A stretch of DNA of 64,000 nt from Acidimicrobiia bacterium. GTDB taxonomy: Bacteria > Actinomycetota > Acidimicrobiia > Acidimicrobiales > Aldehydirespiratoraceae. Of this stretch, positions 18,557-27,575 are shown one piece after another. The stretch lies in NCBI GenBank assembly GCA_022821685.1, contig JAJEDD010000034.1:184402-248401 (forward strand), written 5' to 3'. How positions within the stretch are numbered: the stretch's first letter is position 1; every line of letters begins with the position of its first letter. The position numbers were made by a program, and so were the translations under genes. A model generated the notes under the pieces. That model made no database searches. It was given only the letters and a program-made list of their open reading frames with translations, and was not told where the DNA came from.

Positions 18557-19654
18557 ATGACACCTGAGGCAGCCGTTGGACTAGTTGTCGTAGCCATCGC
18601 CGTCCTTGCGGTGGTCGCCCTGCTGGCGTGGAGGAGCCGCCGCAAGCAGGGCTCGGCGCCCGCTCGCCGCACCGAGGCCGCAGCCCGAGATGCAGCCAGG
18701 GTCGCTGATCGGGTGGTGGACCGGGTGGCAGAGCGCGCCCCGACGGCCGCGGCCGGCCCTTCGCTGCGCGACCGGCTGGGCAAGGCCAGAGCCGCGCTGG
18801 CGGGTTCCCTTGCCTCGGCGCTCGACCGGCCCTCCATCTCCGAGGAAGCCTGGACCAGTGTCACCGAGGCCCTGATTCGGGCCGATGTCGGCCTGACCAC
18901 AAGCTCCGAGATCGTTAGCGCGGCCCGGGCTCGAGTCGAGGCCGGCGGCGACGGGCAAGTCGATGCCATGGCCGCGCTGCGGGCCGAGTTGCGCGACCGC
19001 CTCGGCAGGGTCGACCGCTCGCTGGCCCGGCGCGACGACGGCGCACACCCGTCGGTGTGGCTCTTCGTGGGCGTGAACGGCACCGGCAAGACCACCACCA
19101 TCGGCAAGCTGGCCAAACGCGAGGCCGACGGTGGCACCGATGTCGTTCTGGCCGCGGGCGATACCTTCCGGGCCGCGGCCGCCGACCAGCTCGCCATGTG
19201 GGCGGAGCGCTCGTCGGCTCACATCGTTCGGGGCGCCGCGGGGGCCGACCCGGCGTCGGTGGTGTTCGACGCGGTGGAGTCGGCCGCGGCGCGGGGCGCC
19301 GAGTTGGTGCTGGCCGACACCGCCGGCCGCTTCCACACCGAGCAGAACCTCATGGCCGAGCTTCAGAAGGTGAGGCGGGTGGCCGAGAAGGGGTCCGGCG
19401 TAGTCACCGAGACGCTCCTCGTGCTCGATGCCACCACCGGCCAGAACGGCCTGGCCCAGGCCCGACAGTTCATCGAAGCGGTCGATGTCACCGGTGTGGT
19501 GCTCACCAAGCTCGACGGATCGGCCAAGGGCGGGATCGTGGTGTCGGTTCAGACCGAGCTGGGGGTGCCGGTGAAGCTCGTCGGAGTGGGCGAGGCCATA
19601 GCCGACCTAGTGCCTTTCGACGCCGCCGAGTTCACCGACGCCCTGTTCGCCTAG
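18557..19654 (+). CDS. ftsY: Signal recognition particle receptor FtsY
   Basis: A 365-residue SRP-GTPase with an N-terminal hydrophobic segment (about residues 6-25) anchoring it to the membrane. A basic/acidic linker and the NG domain follow: P-loop [17 protein letters not shown] (about 172-188), [20 protein letters not shown] and [10 protein letters not shown]. It docks ribosome-Ffh complexes to the translocon. Only 32 bases separate it from ffh. Confidence 0.96.
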   Translation: MTPEAAVGLVVVAIAVLAVVALLAWRSRRKQGSAPARRTEAAARDAARVADRVVDRVAERAPTAAAGPSLRDRLGKARAALAGSLASALDRPSISEEAWTSVTEALIRADVGLTTSSEIVSAARARVEAGGDGQVDAMAALRAELRDRLGRVDRSLARRDDGAHPSVWLFVGVNGTGKTTTIGKLAKREADGGTDVVLAAGDTFRAAAADQLAMWAERSSAHIVRGAAGADPASVVFDAVESAAARGAELVLADTAGRFHTEQNLMAELQKVRRVAEKGSGVVTETLLVLDATTGQNGLAQARQFIEAVDVTGVVLTKLDGSAKGGIVVSVQTELGVPVKLVGVGEAIADLVPFDAAEFTDALFA

Positions 19655-19671
19655 GCCTCTGGCCCTGCCGG

Positions 19672-19686
19672 TAGTGTGGCCCGGCC
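19672..19686 (+). promoter_or_regulatory. TANNNT box before ffh
   Basis: TAGTGT at 19672-19677, nine bases before ATG 19687, so ffh may also be transcribed from its own near-leaderless promoter. Confidence 0.4.
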
Positions 19687-21135
19687 ATGTTTGACACGCT
19701 GACCAGCCGCTTCGAGACCGTCTTCTCCCGGCTGCGCGGCAAGGGGCGGCTCTCCGAGCAGGACGTCGATGCCGCCCTCGCCGAGATCCGGGTTGCGCTG
19801 CTCGAGGCCGACGTCAACCTCGACGTGGTCGCCAACCTCACCGCCCGCATCCGCCGGCGGGCCGTCGGCGAGGAGCTCTCCGGGGCGCTCAACCCGGCCC
19901 AGCAGGTGGTCAAGATCGTGCTGGCGGAGCTCACCTCCAGCCTCGGAGGCGAGCAGCTGGTCCTCAGCTACGCGCCCAAGCCGCCAACCGTCGTGCTTCT
20001 GGCCGGCCTCCAGGGCACGGGCAAGACCACCAATGCGGCCAAGCTGGCCCAGTGGTTCCTGCGCCGGGGCCGCAGCCCGCTGCTGGTCGGCGCCGACTTG
20101 CAACGACCCGCCGCGGTCGAGCAGCTCCGCACGCTGGGCGAGCGGGCCGGCGTGCCCGTCTTCAGCCACCCCCGCAGCCCGGTCAAGGCGGCGTCGGCCG
20201 CGCTGGCCGAGGCGGCCCGCACGGGACGCGACGTGGTGATCGTCGACACCGCCGGCCGGCTGGCCATCGATGCCGAGATGATGGACCAGGTCCGCCGCAT
20301 CTCCAAGGCGGTACGGCCCCACTACACCTTCCTGGTGGTGGACTCCACCGTCGGCCAGGACGCGGTGAACTCGGCCAGGGCCTTCCACGACACGCTGGGG
20401 ATCGACGGCGTGATCCTCACCAAGCTCGACGGCGACGCCCGCGGCGGAGCCGCGCTGTCGGTCAAGGAGGTGGTGGGCCGGCCCATCGCCTTCGCCTCGG
20501 TCGGCGAGAAGCTGGAGGACTTCGAGCCGTTCCATCCCGACCGCCTCGCCAGCCGCATCCTGGGCATGGGCGACGTCGAGACCCTGATCGACAAGGCCGA
20601 GGCCGCCTTCGAGGCCGAGCAGGCGGAAGAGGCGGCGTCACGGCTGCTCGAGGGCACGTTCACCTTCGACGACTTCCTGTCCACCATGCAGCAGGTCCTC
20701 GGCATGGGCAACCTGCGCAGCCTCCTCGGGATGATGCCGGGCCTGCCCCAGGAGATGCGCGGCGCCGACATCGACGAGGGCCGCATCGGCCGCATCACCG
20801 GCATGATCCACTCGATGACGCCGGCGGAGCGGGCCGAGCCCGACATCATCGACGCCTCCCGCCGACAGCGCATTGCGGCCGGTTCGGGCTGCCGTCCGGC
20901 CGACGTCAAGGCCCTGGTCGACCAGTTCAAGCAGATGCGCTCGGCCATGCGGGGCCTCGGCGGTCTCGCCGGCAAGCGCAGGGCGTCTTCACCGAAGCCG
21001 GGGGCGGCCCGCGCCGGCCGCAAGGGGCGGCGCAGCGCCGGTGGCCGTACCACGCCCAAGGGTCCTGCGCCCGTGTCCAAGGCGCCTCTTGCCCTCCCAG
21101 GGTTGGAAAAGGGTGACTGGCCCGGGTTGAATTGA
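19687..21135 (+). CDS. ffh: Signal recognition particle protein Ffh
   Basis: A 482-residue SRP54 GTPase. The NG domain has LAGLQGTGKTTNAAKLAQ (about residues 104-121), GADLQRPAAVEQL, DTAGRLAID and TKLDGDARGGAALS. The methionine-rich M domain follows with MGNLRSLLGMMPG and the conserved SRRQRIAAGSGC RNA-binding segment. The C-terminus is a basic, Gly/Arg/Lys-rich tail. No 4.5S RNA gene was found in the window. Confidence 0.97.
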   Translation: MFDTLTSRFETVFSRLRGKGRLSEQDVDAALAEIRVALLEADVNLDVVANLTARIRRRAVGEELSGALNPAQQVVKIVLAELTSSLGGEQLVLSYAPKPPTVVLLAGLQGTGKTTNAAKLAQWFLRRGRSPLLVGADLQRPAAVEQLRTLGERAGVPVFSHPRSPVKAASAALAEAARTGRDVVIVDTAGRLAIDAEMMDQVRRISKAVRPHYTFLVVDSTVGQDAVNSARAFHDTLGIDGVILTKLDGDARGGAALSVKEVVGRPIAFASVGEKLEDFEPFHPDRLASRILGMGDVETLIDKAEAAFEAEQAEEAASRLLEGTFTFDDFLSTMQQVLGMGNLRSLLGMMPGLPQEMRGADIDEGRIGRITGMIHSMTPAERAEPDIIDASRRQRIAAGSGCRPADVKALVDQFKQMRSAMRGLGGLAGKRRASSPKPGAARAGRKGRRSAGGRTTPKGPAPVSKAPLALPGLEKGDWPGLN

Positions 21136-21169
21136 CCCTCACGCCCCCCAACAGATCAGAGGAATCACA

Positions 21170-21484
21170 TTGGCCGTCAAGTTGCGCCTCATGCGGATGG
21201 GGAAGAAGAAGCAGCCCACCTACCGCGTTGTGGCGGCAGACTCCCGTGCGCCCCGCAACGGGCGCTTCATCGAGATAATCGGGTTCTACGAGCCCCGCCA
21301 GGATCCGTCGGTGGTGCGCATCGACAACGAGCGGGCCCTGCACTGGCTGCGCCACGGCGCCCAGCCCACCGAGCGGGTCGAGAAGCTGTTGAGAATCAGC
21401 GGCGCTTGGGACACCTTCCGCGGTCCCGAGCCTGCCGATGCGGTGCCCGCAGCCGCGGCCAGCGCTGAGGACGGCGGCTCGTGA
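21170..21484 (+). CDS. rpsP: 30S ribosomal protein S16
   Basis: A 104-residue ribosomal protein starting at TTG 21170 (MAVKLRLMRMGKKKQPTYRV), with an AGAGGAA ribosome binding site. Conserved blocks PTYRVVAADSRAPRNGRFIE and IGFYEP are present. The C-terminal tail is Ala-rich and poorly conserved, as usual. Overlaps the KH gene by four bases. Confidence 0.96.
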   Translation: MAVKLRLMRMGKKKQPTYRVVAADSRAPRNGRFIEIIGFYEPRQDPSVVRIDNERALHWLRHGAQPTERVEKLLRISGAWDTFRGPEPADAVPAAAASAEDGGS

Positions 21485-21735
21485 GCGATCTGGCCCCCAC
21501 CGCCGAGGCGATGTGCCGCTACGTGGTCACCAGCATCGTCGACGACGCCGACGCGGTGCAGATAACCGCCAGCTCAGCCGGAGCCGATGCGGTGCGCCTC
21601 GACGTGCGCGTCGCCCAAGGCGAGATGGGACGGGTGATCGGCAAGCGAGGCCGCGTGGCCCACGCCATCCGGACAGTCGTGCGGGCCGCCGGATCCCGCG
21701 ACGATGTGGACATCGAGGTCGAGTTCGTCGACTGA
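21481..21735 (+). CDS. khpA: KH-domain RNA-binding protein KhpA
   Basis: An 84-residue single-KH-domain protein; the GxxG loop is GKRG in MGRVIGKRGRVAHAIRTVV. In other bacteria KhpA binds RNA with KhpB and affects cell division. The rpsP-khpA-rimM-trmD order is conserved. The stop codon lies in the first bases of a dispersed repeat copy. Confidence 0.92.
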   Translation: MSDLAPTAEAMCRYVVTSIVDDADAVQITASSAGADAVRLDVRVAQGEMGRVIGKRGRVAHAIRTVVRAAGSRDDVDIEVEFVD

Positions 21736-21868
21736 GGCCGAGCGACTAGGTGAGCGAATCCGGCCAACACGGGCGAGGCCTCAGGGCCCGAGCGGCCCGT
21801 GAGCGCAGCGAACAGGAGCGGGTAGCTGGCCCGAGCGGCCCGTGAGCGCAGCGAACAAGAGCGGGAAT
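21734..21868 (+). repeat. Dispersed repeat, copy 4 (core doubled)
   Basis: Starts at the khpA stop with GAGGCCGAGCGACTAGG, then ACGGGCGAGGCC, followed by two core units (one with GAACAGGAGCGGG, one with GAACAAGAGCGGG). The second core provides the GTG start and first eight codons of rimM. Confidence 0.85.
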
Positions 21869-22354
21869 CCCGATACTGCTGACCCCTCCGAGCGCCTGCT
21901 TGAGATTGGCCGGGTGGGCCGGCCCCACGGCACCGGCGGCGAGGTGGTGGTCACGCTGGTCTCCAACCGGCCCGAGCGGCTGGCGCCGGGATCGGAGTTT
22001 CAGACCGATGCGGCGGCGCTGCGAGTGGTGGCGGCCCGGCCCCACAACCAGCGCCACCTGGTGAGGTTCGCCGGTATCGACGACCGGGGCAAGGCCGAGG
22101 CCCTGCGGGGTTTGGTGCTGCGAGCCGCGCCGATCGCCGACCCCGACGAGCTGTGGGTCCACGAGCTGATCGGGGCGCTGGTGGTGGATACTTTCGGCAC
22201 GGATCGGGGCCGGGTCGCATCGGTGGTGGCGAATCCGGCCGGCGACCTGCTCGAACTCGACGACGGCACCCTCGTGCCGCTGCGCTTCGTGACAGACGCC
22301 GCGCCCGGCGAGCGCATCGAGGTGGACCCGCCCGACGGGCTGTTCGAGCCGTGA
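21842..22354 (+). CDS. rimM: Ribosome maturation factor RimM
   Basis: A 170-residue 30S maturation factor. The N-terminal domain starts LLEIGRVGRPHGTGGEVVV, and the PRC-barrel region follows (ELWVHELIGALVVDTFGTDRG, quoted in part). The only start in frame before the conserved domain is GTG 21842 in the dispersed repeat, so the protein begins MSAANKSGNPDTADPSER, with repeat-encoded residues at the front. No SD is visible. The stop overlaps the trmD GTG. Confidence 0.9.
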   Translation: MSAANKSGNPDTADPSERLLEIGRVGRPHGTGGEVVVTLVSNRPERLAPGSEFQTDAAALRVVAARPHNQRHLVRFAGIDDRGKAEALRGLVLRAAPIADPDELWVHELIGALVVDTFGTDRGRVASVVANPAGDLLELDDGTLVPLRFVTDAAPGERIEVDPPDGLFEP

Positions 22355-23112
22355 GCTTCCGCATCGACATATTCACCATCTTCCCCGACCTGGTGGAGGC
22401 CATGGCCTCGGCCTCGGTCATCGGGCGGGCTCGGGCTGACGGTCGGCTCGACGTGCGGGTCCACGACCTGCGGATGGCCGCCGCCGGGCGCCACCGCAGC
22501 GTCGACGACGCACCCTTCGGCGGGGGAGCGGGAATGGTGATGATGCCCCAGCCGCTGTTCGACGCGGTGGAGGCGGTCGAGCCGCCCCGGCCGCTGTGCT
22601 ACCTGTCGCCCGCGGGCCGCCGCTTCGACCAGGCCATGGCCGATGAGTTGGCCTCAGGCGAGGGGTTCTCGATGCTCTGCGGGCGCTACGAGGGCGTCGA
22701 CGAGCGGGTGTGCCAACACCTGGTGGACGCGGAGGTCTCGGTCGGCGACGTGGTTTTGTCCGGCGGCGAGGTGGCCGCCGGGGTGGTGCTGGAGGCGGTG
22801 GCGCGCTGCGTGCCCGGAGTGCTCTCCAACGAGGCTTCCACCGCTGAGGAGTCCTTCGCCGAGGGGCTGCTGGAGTACCCGCACTACACCCGGCCCGCTG
22901 CCTTCCGGGGGTGGCCGGTGCCCGAGGTGTTGCTGTCGGGAGACCACAACCGGGTGGCCCGCTGGCGCCGGGCGCAGTCGCTGGCCCGCACCTTCGAGCG
23001 CCGCCCCGACCTGATCGAGGCCCGGGGCGGGCTCAGCGACGAGGAGCGGGAACTCCTCATCGAGCACGGCCTCGACGCCGACACACCACAGGTCCAGAGG
23101 TCCGGCGGATAG
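22351..23112 (+). CDS. trmD: tRNA (guanine(37)-N(1))-methyltransferase
   Basis: A 253-residue SPOUT methyltransferase forming m1G37 in tRNAs, which prevents frameshifting. It begins MSFRIDIFTIFPDLVEAM and shows DDAPFGGGAGMVMMPQPL, the SAM-knot segment LCGRYEGVDERV and GDVVLSGGEVAAGVVLEAVARCVPG (quoted in part). The C-terminal domain has LSGDHNRVARWRR. GTG 22351 overlaps the rimM stop. Confidence 0.96.
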   Translation: MSFRIDIFTIFPDLVEAMASASVIGRARADGRLDVRVHDLRMAAAGRHRSVDDAPFGGGAGMVMMPQPLFDAVEAVEPPRPLCYLSPAGRRFDQAMADELASGEGFSMLCGRYEGVDERVCQHLVDAEVSVGDVVLSGGEVAAGVVLEAVARCVPGVLSNEASTAEESFAEGLLEYPHYTRPAAFRGWPVPEVLLSGDHNRVARWRRAQSLARTFERRPDLIEARGGLSDEERELLIEHGLDADTPQVQRSGG

Positions 23113-23195
23113 GCCGGCGGCGCATGTTCGTTGGGGGTGGAGGCTCACGGCGGCAGTCGTAGACTCGCTCGGTCCGGCCGTAAGCGGAGACGATC

Positions 23196-23543
23196 ATGAA
23201 CCCCACCGATCTCGTTGATTCCCAGAGCCTCCGCGACGACATCCCCGAGTTCCAGCCTGGCGACACCGTCCGTGTCCATGTCCGGGTGGTGGAGGGCAAC
23301 CGGGCCCGCACCCAGGTGTTCGAGGGTGTCGTCCTGCGCCGCCAGGGCAGCGGTGTGCGGGAGACCTTCACCGTGCGGAAGGTGAGCTTCGGGGTGGGGG
23401 TGGAGCGGACGTTTCCCGTGCACACCCCGGTGATCGACCGCATCGAGCGAGTCACGCAGGGAGATGTGCGCCGGGCGAAGCTGTACTACCTGCGCGACCG
23501 CGTCGGCAAGGCGGCGAAGGTCAAGGAAAAGCGCTATCGCTAA
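23196..23543 (+). CDS. rplS: 50S ribosomal protein L19
   Basis: A 115-residue ribosomal protein with the conserved [39 protein letters not shown] and [17 protein letters not shown] blocks. It closes the rpsP-rimM-trmD-rplS group after an 83-base gap. Confidence 0.96.
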   Translation: MNPTDLVDSQSLRDDIPEFQPGDTVRVHVRVVEGNRARTQVFEGVVLRRQGSGVRETFTVRKVSFGVGVERTFPVHTPVIDRIERVTQGDVRRAKLYYLRDRVGKAAKVKEKRYR

Positions 23544-23607
23544 CCAGCAGTCCGGCGGCCGGTCGCCGGACCGTTCGAAGCAGGCCCGAGGCGCATGGGG
23601 TGAGCGC

Positions 23608-23907
23608 ATGGCGGCTCGCTGGTACCTCGACGCCGGCTACGAGATCCTGGACCGGAACTGGCGGGTGCGCTCGGGCGAGCTGGACTTGGTGCTGTTACGC
23701 GACGGGGAGATCGTCTTCTGCGAGGTCAAGTCGCGCCGTTCCGAGCGCTTCGGGGCCGCCGCGGAGGCGGTGGACCGCCGCAAGCAGCTGCGCATACGGT
23801 CGCTGGCCGCCCAATGGTTGAAGGCCAACGCCCGCCGGGGCCGGGTCCGCTTCGATGTGGCCACCGTCACCGGTGTAGAGGTCGAAGTGATCGAGGGCGC
23901 GTTCTAG
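23608..23907 (+). CDS. YraN/UPF0102 family endonuclease-like protein
   Basis: At least 99 residues of a small restriction-endonuclease-fold protein: LDRNWRVRSGELDLVLLRDG, then VFCEVKSRRS carries the D/E...E-x-K metal site. The conserved family start (G-x-W-G-E-x-x-A) is encoded just upstream of ATG 23608 in the same frame (RGAWGER). The true start may therefore be earlier, but the only in-frame start codon is ATG 23464, deep inside rplS. yraN-comM-dprA is a conserved order. The stop overlaps the convergent small gene. Confidence 0.75.
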   Translation: MAARWYLDAGYEILDRNWRVRSGELDLVLLRDGEIVFCEVKSRRSERFGAAAEAVDRRKQLRIRSLAAQWLKANARRGRVRFDVATVTGVEVEVIEGAF

Positions 23908-24107
23908 CCCATACTCCGCTGGCGGCGGTCCCAGCAGCCTCGGTGCCAGTGGCGCCGCAGGTCGGGCGCCTCGACGGGCACTACCGCGTAGTGGCCGGTT
24001 CCGGCCGGAATGGTCCGGTTGCAGCCGGGGCAGACGTAGTGCTTGGTCGCCCGGTACGACGGGATGAAGCGGACCTCTACCTCGCCGAGGCGCTCGGGTT
24101 CGTCCAC
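23904..24107 (-). CDS. Small zinc-knuckle protein (actinobacterial type)
   Basis: A 67-residue protein with YVCPGCNRTIPAGTGHYAVV and, 24 residues on, HWHRGCW: a CxxC plus H/C arrangement that should hold one zinc. Actinobacterial genomes carry similar short proteins ('CPGC...I..G..HV...RRHWH..CW'); their function is unknown to me. GTG 24107 is favoured because upstream sequence in frame belongs to the tiny membrane-protein gene in another frame. The two reverse-strand genes are only four bases apart. Confidence 0.65.
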   Translation of the reverse strand: MDEPERLGEVEVRFIPSYRATKHYVCPGCNRTIPAGTGHYAVVPVEAPDLRRHWHRGCWDRRQRSMG

Positions 24108-24111
24108 CGGC

Positions 24112-24222
24112 TCACCCCAGCAGCGCCCACAACACCAGAGCGAAGCCCACCAGCAGCCCGGCGACCACGAAGACGAGGTCGGCGGGCCGACGCCGGTGGG
24201 GGCGGGTGGGGTCGAAGCCCAT
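24112..24222 (-). CDS. 36-residue single-span membrane protein
   Basis: ATG at 24222 opens a 36-codon frame: a basic N-terminus (MGFDPTRPHRRRPAD) followed by one hydrophobic span (LVFVVAGLLVGFALVLWALLG) and stop. The positive-inside pattern fits a single-pass protein with the N-terminus in the cytoplasm. It ends four bases before the zinc-knuckle gene, suggesting co-translation. Confidence 0.55.
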   Translation of the reverse strand: MGFDPTRPHRRRPADLVFVVAGLLVGFALVLWALLG

Positions 24223-24273
24223 GACACAAGTATCGTGCCGCGCCGTCCCCTCCGCACCCCGGACTCTGGTGCC

Positions 24274-24642
24274 ATGACCCTTCGCCGCCGACTGCTGTAC
24301 CGCCTGCTGCTGATGCTCTTGATCTCAGCGCTTGCGGCGGTCGGGGCCTGCGCGGCCGACGACGTGCCGGAGGTGCCCGTCGGCCCGGACGGCTATCCGG
24401 ACCGGGAGCTGGTGGCGGGGCGGCAGGTCTACATCGAGCGCTGCGCCAACTGCCACGGCAACGACGGCAGCGGGGGGCGGGGCACCAGGATCGCCGACGG
24501 TCGGATGGTTGCGCAGTATCCCGACATCGGCGCCCAGGTCGAGATCGTCGCCGCCGGAGTGCGATCCATGCCCGCCTTCGCCGAGGTGCTCGACCCCGCC
24601 GAGATCGCTGCGGTGGTCCGATACACCCGAGAGGTCCTATAG
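24274..24642 (+). CDS. Cytochrome c, probable lipoprotein
   Basis: A 122-residue class I c-type cytochrome. The basic N-terminus and hydrophobic stretch (MTLRRRLLYRLLLMLLISALAAV) end in a lipobox-like VGAC. The haem site is CANCH, and SMPAF supplies the probable axial methionine. It likely transfers electrons at the outer face of the membrane. Placed between divergent small genes and comM; TATCGT near 24231 might be its -10. Confidence 0.88.
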   Translation: MTLRRRLLYRLLLMLLISALAAVGACAADDVPEVPVGPDGYPDRELVAGRQVYIERCANCHGNDGSGGRGTRIADGRMVAQYPDIGAQVEIVAAGVRSMPAFAEVLDPAEIAAVVRYTREVL

Positions 24643-24659
24643 GTACCCAGGCGCCGAGC

Positions 24660-24710
24660 TTGCGCCCGTTTGTGTCTGCCCTATAGTGATGGCCCATTAG
24701 TGGCCCATTT
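24660..24710 (+). promoter_or_regulatory. Promoter with duplicated TGGCCCATT element before comM
   Basis: TTGCGC (24660-24665), 16 bases, TATAGT (24682-24687). Just downstream TGGCCCATT occurs twice (24690-24698, 24702-24710), a possible operator. The start of comM is 92 bases further on. Confidence 0.45.
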
Positions 24711-24801
24711 GCTTCTGGCACACTGACTAACTGACAACCCCACGGCTAGCCGCCGGCCGAATTGACGACGGCCTCCACTTCCTCGGACTACGGAGGCCGC
24801 C

Positions 24802-26313
24802 ATGCTCGCTACCGTCCGCTCCGCCACCCTCGTGGGCGTGTGGGGCCATCCCGTCACCGTGGAGGTCCATGTTGCCGACGGGCTTCCGGGGTTCACCGTC
24901 GTGGGCCTGCCCGACGCCTCCTGCCGTGAGGCCCGCGATCGGGTCCGTGCCGCCATCGTGTCGAGCCGGCTCAAGTGGCCGTCGAAGCGCATAACCGTCA
25001 ACCTGGCCCCCAGCGACATGCCGAAGTCGGGGGCCGGCCTCGATCTGGCCGTGGCCGTCGGGGTGCTGGTGGCCGACGATCAGCTGGCGTCCGCATCGAT
25101 CTCCGATGTCGGGATGCTCGGGCAGCTGGGGCTCGACGGATCGGTGCGGCCAGTTCCGGGCGCGCTGCCGCTGGTAGACGCCATGAGCGACTCCTCGGTG
25201 GTGGTCGCGGCCCGAGACCGCGCCGTGGCCGAAGTGGTGGCCCGCGACCGGGTCCGTCCGGTCAACAGTCTCAGGGAGACTTTCGATGCGCTGGCCGGGA
25301 CCGCGCCGTGGCCCGAGCCGCCCGTCGTCCGGCGCACCCGGCGGGTGGATCCCGAACCCGACCTGTCCGACATCGCGGGCCAGCCGCTGGCCCGATGGGC
25401 GCTGGAGGTGGCCGCGGCCGGCGGGCACCACCTGCTGCTGGTCGGGCCTCCCGGCGCGGGCAAGACCATGCTGGCCCGCCGCCTGGTGGGCCTGCTGCCC
25501 GACCTGTCCACCGAGGAGGCTCTGGAGGTCACCCGGGTCCATTCGGCGGCGGGGCTGGCGCTGCCCGACGGCCTGGTCACCCGCCCGCCGTTCCGGGCGC
25601 CGCATCATTCGTCGTCGATGGCTGCGCTGGTGGGCGGAGGCAGCGCCAGGGCCAGACCGGGCGAGGTGAGCGCGGCCACCGGCGGCGTGCTGTTCCTCGA
25701 CGAGCTCGGCGAGTTCGCGCCGTCGGTGCTCGACGCCCTGCGCCAGCCGCTGGAGGAGGGCATGATCCGGGTGGCCCGCTCCCAGGGCATGGTCGAGCAT
25801 CCCGCCCGGTTCCTGCTGATGGCGGCCATGAACCCCTGCCCGTGCGGCGCGGGCGGCACGGTGGGCTGTCGCTGCGCTCCCGGCGCGCTGGCCCGCTATC
25901 AGCGTCGGCTGTCGGGGCCGTTCGTGGACCGGCTCGATCTGGTGGTGCGGGTGGACCGCCCCGATCCCGCCGACCTGCTCGACACCAGCCCGAGCCCCTC
26001 CAGCGCCGAGGTTGCCGGGCGGGTGGCGGCTGTGCGGGCCCTGGCCCGGGCGCGGGGCGTGGGCCGCAACGGGGAGCTGGACGGCGCCGCCCTGGAGGAG
26101 CACGCCCCGCTGGAGAGTGCCGCCACCGAGGTGCTGCGGGCCGCGCTGGCCGAGGGCCGCCTCAGTGCCAGGGGCCTGCGCCGGGTCCGGACCGTGGCCC
26201 GCACCATCCGAGACCTCGACGACGGCGGTTCGGAGCTGCGGGCCGTTGACGTGCTGGCCGCCCTCTCTTTGAGGATGCGGCTCGACGGCACGGGAGGCCT
26301 GGTCCATGGATGA
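24802..26313 (+). CDS. comM: YifB/ComM family Mg-chelatase-like AAA+ ATPase
   Basis: A 503-residue protein: an N-terminal Lon-protease-like region (MLATVRSATLVGVWGHPVTV, with GLPGFTVVGLPDASCREARDRV), then an AAA+ module with Walker A GPPGAGKTML (about residues 214-223) and LFLDELGEF as Walker B. A CPCGAGG-x-C cysteine cluster and a C-terminal helical domain follow. In competent bacteria ComM is a branch-migration helicase for DNA integration. The yraN-comM-dprA-xerC order matches M. tuberculosis. Confidence 0.93.
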   Translation: MLATVRSATLVGVWGHPVTVEVHVADGLPGFTVVGLPDASCREARDRVRAAIVSSRLKWPSKRITVNLAPSDMPKSGAGLDLAVAVGVLVADDQLASASISDVGMLGQLGLDGSVRPVPGALPLVDAMSDSSVVVAARDRAVAEVVARDRVRPVNSLRETFDALAGTAPWPEPPVVRRTRRVDPEPDLSDIAGQPLARWALEVAAAGGHHLLLVGPPGAGKTMLARRLVGLLPDLSTEEALEVTRVHSAAGLALPDGLVTRPPFRAPHHSSSMAALVGGGSARARPGEVSAATGGVLFLDELGEFAPSVLDALRQPLEEGMIRVARSQGMVEHPARFLLMAAMNPCPCGAGGTVGCRCAPGALARYQRRLSGPFVDRLDLVVRVDRPDPADLLDTSPSPSSAEVAGRVAAVRALARARGVGRNGELDGAALEEHAPLESAATEVLRAALAEGRLSARGLRRVRTVARTIRDLDDGGSELRAVDVLAALSLRMRLDGTGGLVHG

Positions 26314-27517
26314 GCAGGATCTTGGGGCCGAGAAGCCCGATGGCGCAGTGCCGAGCGAGCCAGGTTTCCCAGTGGCGGCTGATGCTCCTGGCGCCGTGCA
26401 CCCGCACGCGGCCCCGACCGGCCGGGGCGTCCACGCCGCCGCGCTGGCCTCGCTGCCCCGGGCGACGCCGCGGCGGCTCGAGCGGCTGCTGGGCCGGCGG
26501 GATCCGGTGAAGGTCTGGCGGCAGGTGGAGGCAGGCGAGGCGCCCGAGTGGGGGAGGGACGAGAATCTGCAGAACCTCTGGAGGGATCATGCCCGCCGCG
26601 CCGACCTTGCCGCGCTGGCTGACCAACTCGAGTCGCTCGACGCCCGAGTGACGACTCCGGCCAGCGCCCAGCATCCGGCCGCAGTCATCGGCGACATCGA
26701 TCCCGCGCCGATCTTGTTCCGGCGCGGGCGGGTGCCCGATCCGGCCCGGCCCGCAGTGGCGATAGTGGGCACCAGGCGCTGCACCCCCACCGGCCGCTCG
26801 GTGGCCATGGAGCTGGGAGCGGGCTTGGCCCAGGCCGGTGTGACGGTGGTCTCCGGCCTTGCCCTGGGGATCGACGGCGCAGCCCATCGGGGTGCGTTGG
26901 CCGCGGATGGCGCACCGGTGGTGGGAGTGGTGGGCAGCGGGCTCGATGTGGTGTATCCGAGAGGCAACCGAGACCTCTGGGACGCGGTGGCTGCCGCCGG
27001 AACCCTGTTGAGTGAGGCGCCGTTGGGCGCCGAGCCCGAGGGTTGGCGGTTCCCGGCTCGCAACCGGCTGCTGGCCGCGCTGGCCGATGTGGTGGTAGTG
27101 GTCGAGTCCAAGCGGGCCGGAGGTTCGATGCACACCGTCGAGGAGGCCCTGCGCCGCGATGTGACGGTCATGGCCGTGCCCGGCTCGGTTCGCAACCCGG
27201 CCGCGGCGGGCACCAACCTGCTGCTCAGTGAGGGCTGTGCTCCGGCCTGCTCCACCGACGATGTGCTGGTAGCACTCGGCCTGGCCACCGCGGCAACGGC
27301 TGGCACCGATCCGGCCGCCGCCCGCCCAAATGTCAGCATCGACGGCCTCGACCCGCTCCAGAAAAGGCTGCTCGAACTTCTCGACGACGGCCCGGTGAGC
27401 CTCGATGTGCTGGTGCTGCGGGCAGCAGCGCCCGTGCCCGAGGCGCTGGTGGCCGCCGAGAGCCTGGAGCGCCTCGGCCTGCTTGCCCGAGACGGCGCCC
27501 GAGTGCTGCGAGCCTGA
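26306..27517 (+). CDS. dprA: DNA-processing protein DprA
   Basis: A 403-residue protein that loads RecA on incoming single-stranded DNA. The Rossmann core has VAIVGTRRCTPTGRSVAMEL, VVSGLALGIDGAAHRGAL, VVGVVGSGLDVVYPRGN and SKRAGGSMHTVEEA. An N-terminal helical domain (about 1-120) and a C-terminal winged helix (about 335-400) flank it. ATG 26306 overlaps the comM end by eight bases. Confidence 0.94.
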   Translation: MDEQDLGAEKPDGAVPSEPGFPVAADAPGAVHPHAAPTGRGVHAAALASLPRATPRRLERLLGRRDPVKVWRQVEAGEAPEWGRDENLQNLWRDHARRADLAALADQLESLDARVTTPASAQHPAAVIGDIDPAPILFRRGRVPDPARPAVAIVGTRRCTPTGRSVAMELGAGLAQAGVTVVSGLALGIDGAAHRGALAADGAPVVGVVGSGLDVVYPRGNRDLWDAVAAAGTLLSEAPLGAEPEGWRFPARNRLLAALADVVVVVESKRAGGSMHTVEEALRRDVTVMAVPGSVRNPAAAGTNLLLSEGCAPACSTDDVLVALGLATAATAGTDPAAARPNVSIDGLDPLQKRLLELLDDGPVSLDVLVLRAAAPVPEALVAAESLERLGLLARDGARVLRA

Positions 27518-27575
27518 CTGCACCAGCGTGGCTTGGCAAAAGGATCCCCGCCACCCCATAGTGCTCACGTAAACC

